Shown piece by piece: positions 6,244 to 6,510 of a stretch of 6,510 bases of DNA. The position numbers and the translations under genes are program-made. The notes beneath the pieces are model-generated. The model worked only from the letters and a program-made list of their open reading frames with translations. It made no database searches and was not told the DNA's origin. How positions within the stretch are numbered: the first letter of the stretch is position 1; every line of letters starts with the position of its first letter. Source of the DNA: Deltaproteobacteria bacterium (GTDB lineage: Bacteria > Desulfobacterota > DSM-4660 > Desulfatiglandales > HGW-15). The DNA is taken from positions 1-6,510 of the forward strand of contig JAFGDF010000089.1 in the NCBI GenBank assembly GCA_016932235.1, read 5' to 3'.

Positions 6244-6510
6244 ATGTTACGAAGAGTTATCGTTGAAAATGGAATTGTCGAGGGTTTACCTGCCGCTGAT
6301 CCGCGAATTACATCTTTCAAGGGCATCCCCTTTGCGGCCCCTCCGGTGGCTGAAAACCGCTGGAAAGCGCCACAACCGGCAAAGAATTGGGATGGGATTT
6401 TATTAGCATACAAATTCGCCCCGATCTCCATGCAGCATATTCCCGGTGAGGACCCGGAGATTATCTATACAAGAGAATGGAATGTGGATACATCAATTGA
6501 AATGGATGAG
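6244..6510 (+). CDS. Type-B carboxylesterase without signal peptide, 5' part only (runs off the right edge)
   Basis: The first 89 codons of a gene, open to the last base. ATG 6244 follows AAGGAA (6231-6236) by 7 bp and lies 22 bp after the sulfatase stop. An ATG at 6228 gives only 12 codons in another frame. The translation shows the COesterase N-terminus: VENGIVEG (7-14), FKGIPFAAPPVAENRWKAPQ (25-44), NWDG (48-51) and YTREW (75-79). It aligns with residues 24-110 of the lipoprotein carboxylesterase at 3197: KGIPFAAPPV is identical and the REW motif has nearly the same spacing (49 against 51 residues after the Lys). Unlike that protein it begins directly at the first domain strand, with no leader or lipobox, so it should be cytoplasmic. 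The nucleophile, acid and His lie beyond the window. It is probably a paralogue that acts on products taken up after desulfation (inference). Confidence 0.88.
   Translation, partial: MLRRVIVENGIVEGLPAADPRITSFKGIPFAAPPVAENRWKAPQPAKNWDGILLAYKFAPISMQHIPGEDPEIIYTREWNVDTSIEMDE

Noticed and set aside
6228..6266. Short ORF from ATG 6228 between sulfatase and second carboxylesterase
   Set aside because: Twelve codons only, out of frame, and it covers the ribosome site of the real gene at 6244.

Overview
This window looks like part of a degradative locus from a free-living or gut bacterium that breaks down complex organic matter. It holds six protein genes, all on the plus strand: a probable SGNH-type hydrolase tail, a double DUF3237 lipoprotein, a CE1-like (feruloyl esterase/PHB depolymerase-type) secreted esterase, a lipoprotein type-B carboxylesterase, a Tat-exported lipoprotein sulfatase, and the start of a second type-B carboxylesterase with no signal peptide. 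Abundant lipoproteins, a sulfatase with the [N/S]RRxFLK Tat leader, moderate GC and strong AGGAG-type ribosome binding sites fit the PVC group (Lentisphaerae, Kiritimatiellae, Planctomycetes) or Bacteroidota. The sequence alone does not settle the phylum.

Layout. Bases 1-1835 hold the incomplete first gene and the DUF3237 gene, 59 bp apart with no terminator between them. A clear intrinsic terminator follows at 1929-1968. The 341-bp gap to the next gene also carries a good sigma70-like promoter (2099-2126) that should drive the CE1-like esterase (2177-3073). A 123-bp AT-rich gap leads to the lipoprotein carboxylesterase (3197-4654), which is closed by a strong terminator (4660-4700). The sulfatase (4767-6221) and the last carboxylesterase (6244 to beyond the window) are 22 bp apart and almost certainly form an operon that continues to the right.

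How the genes may work together (inference). Three or four ester-cleaving enzymes and one sulfatase sit side by side. Four of the complete products carry export signals: one Sec leader, two Sec-lipoprotein leaders and one Tat-lipoprotein leader. This suggests stepwise removal of acyl/aroyl esters and sulfate esters at the cell surface or in the periplasm, with the leaderless esterase finishing the job in the cytoplasm. The substrate could be an acylated, sulfated glycan or a small aryl ester/sulfate. No glycoside hydrolase, transporter or regulator is visible here, so the substrate remains open.

No tRNA, rRNA, CRISPR, insertion sequence or phage feature was seen.
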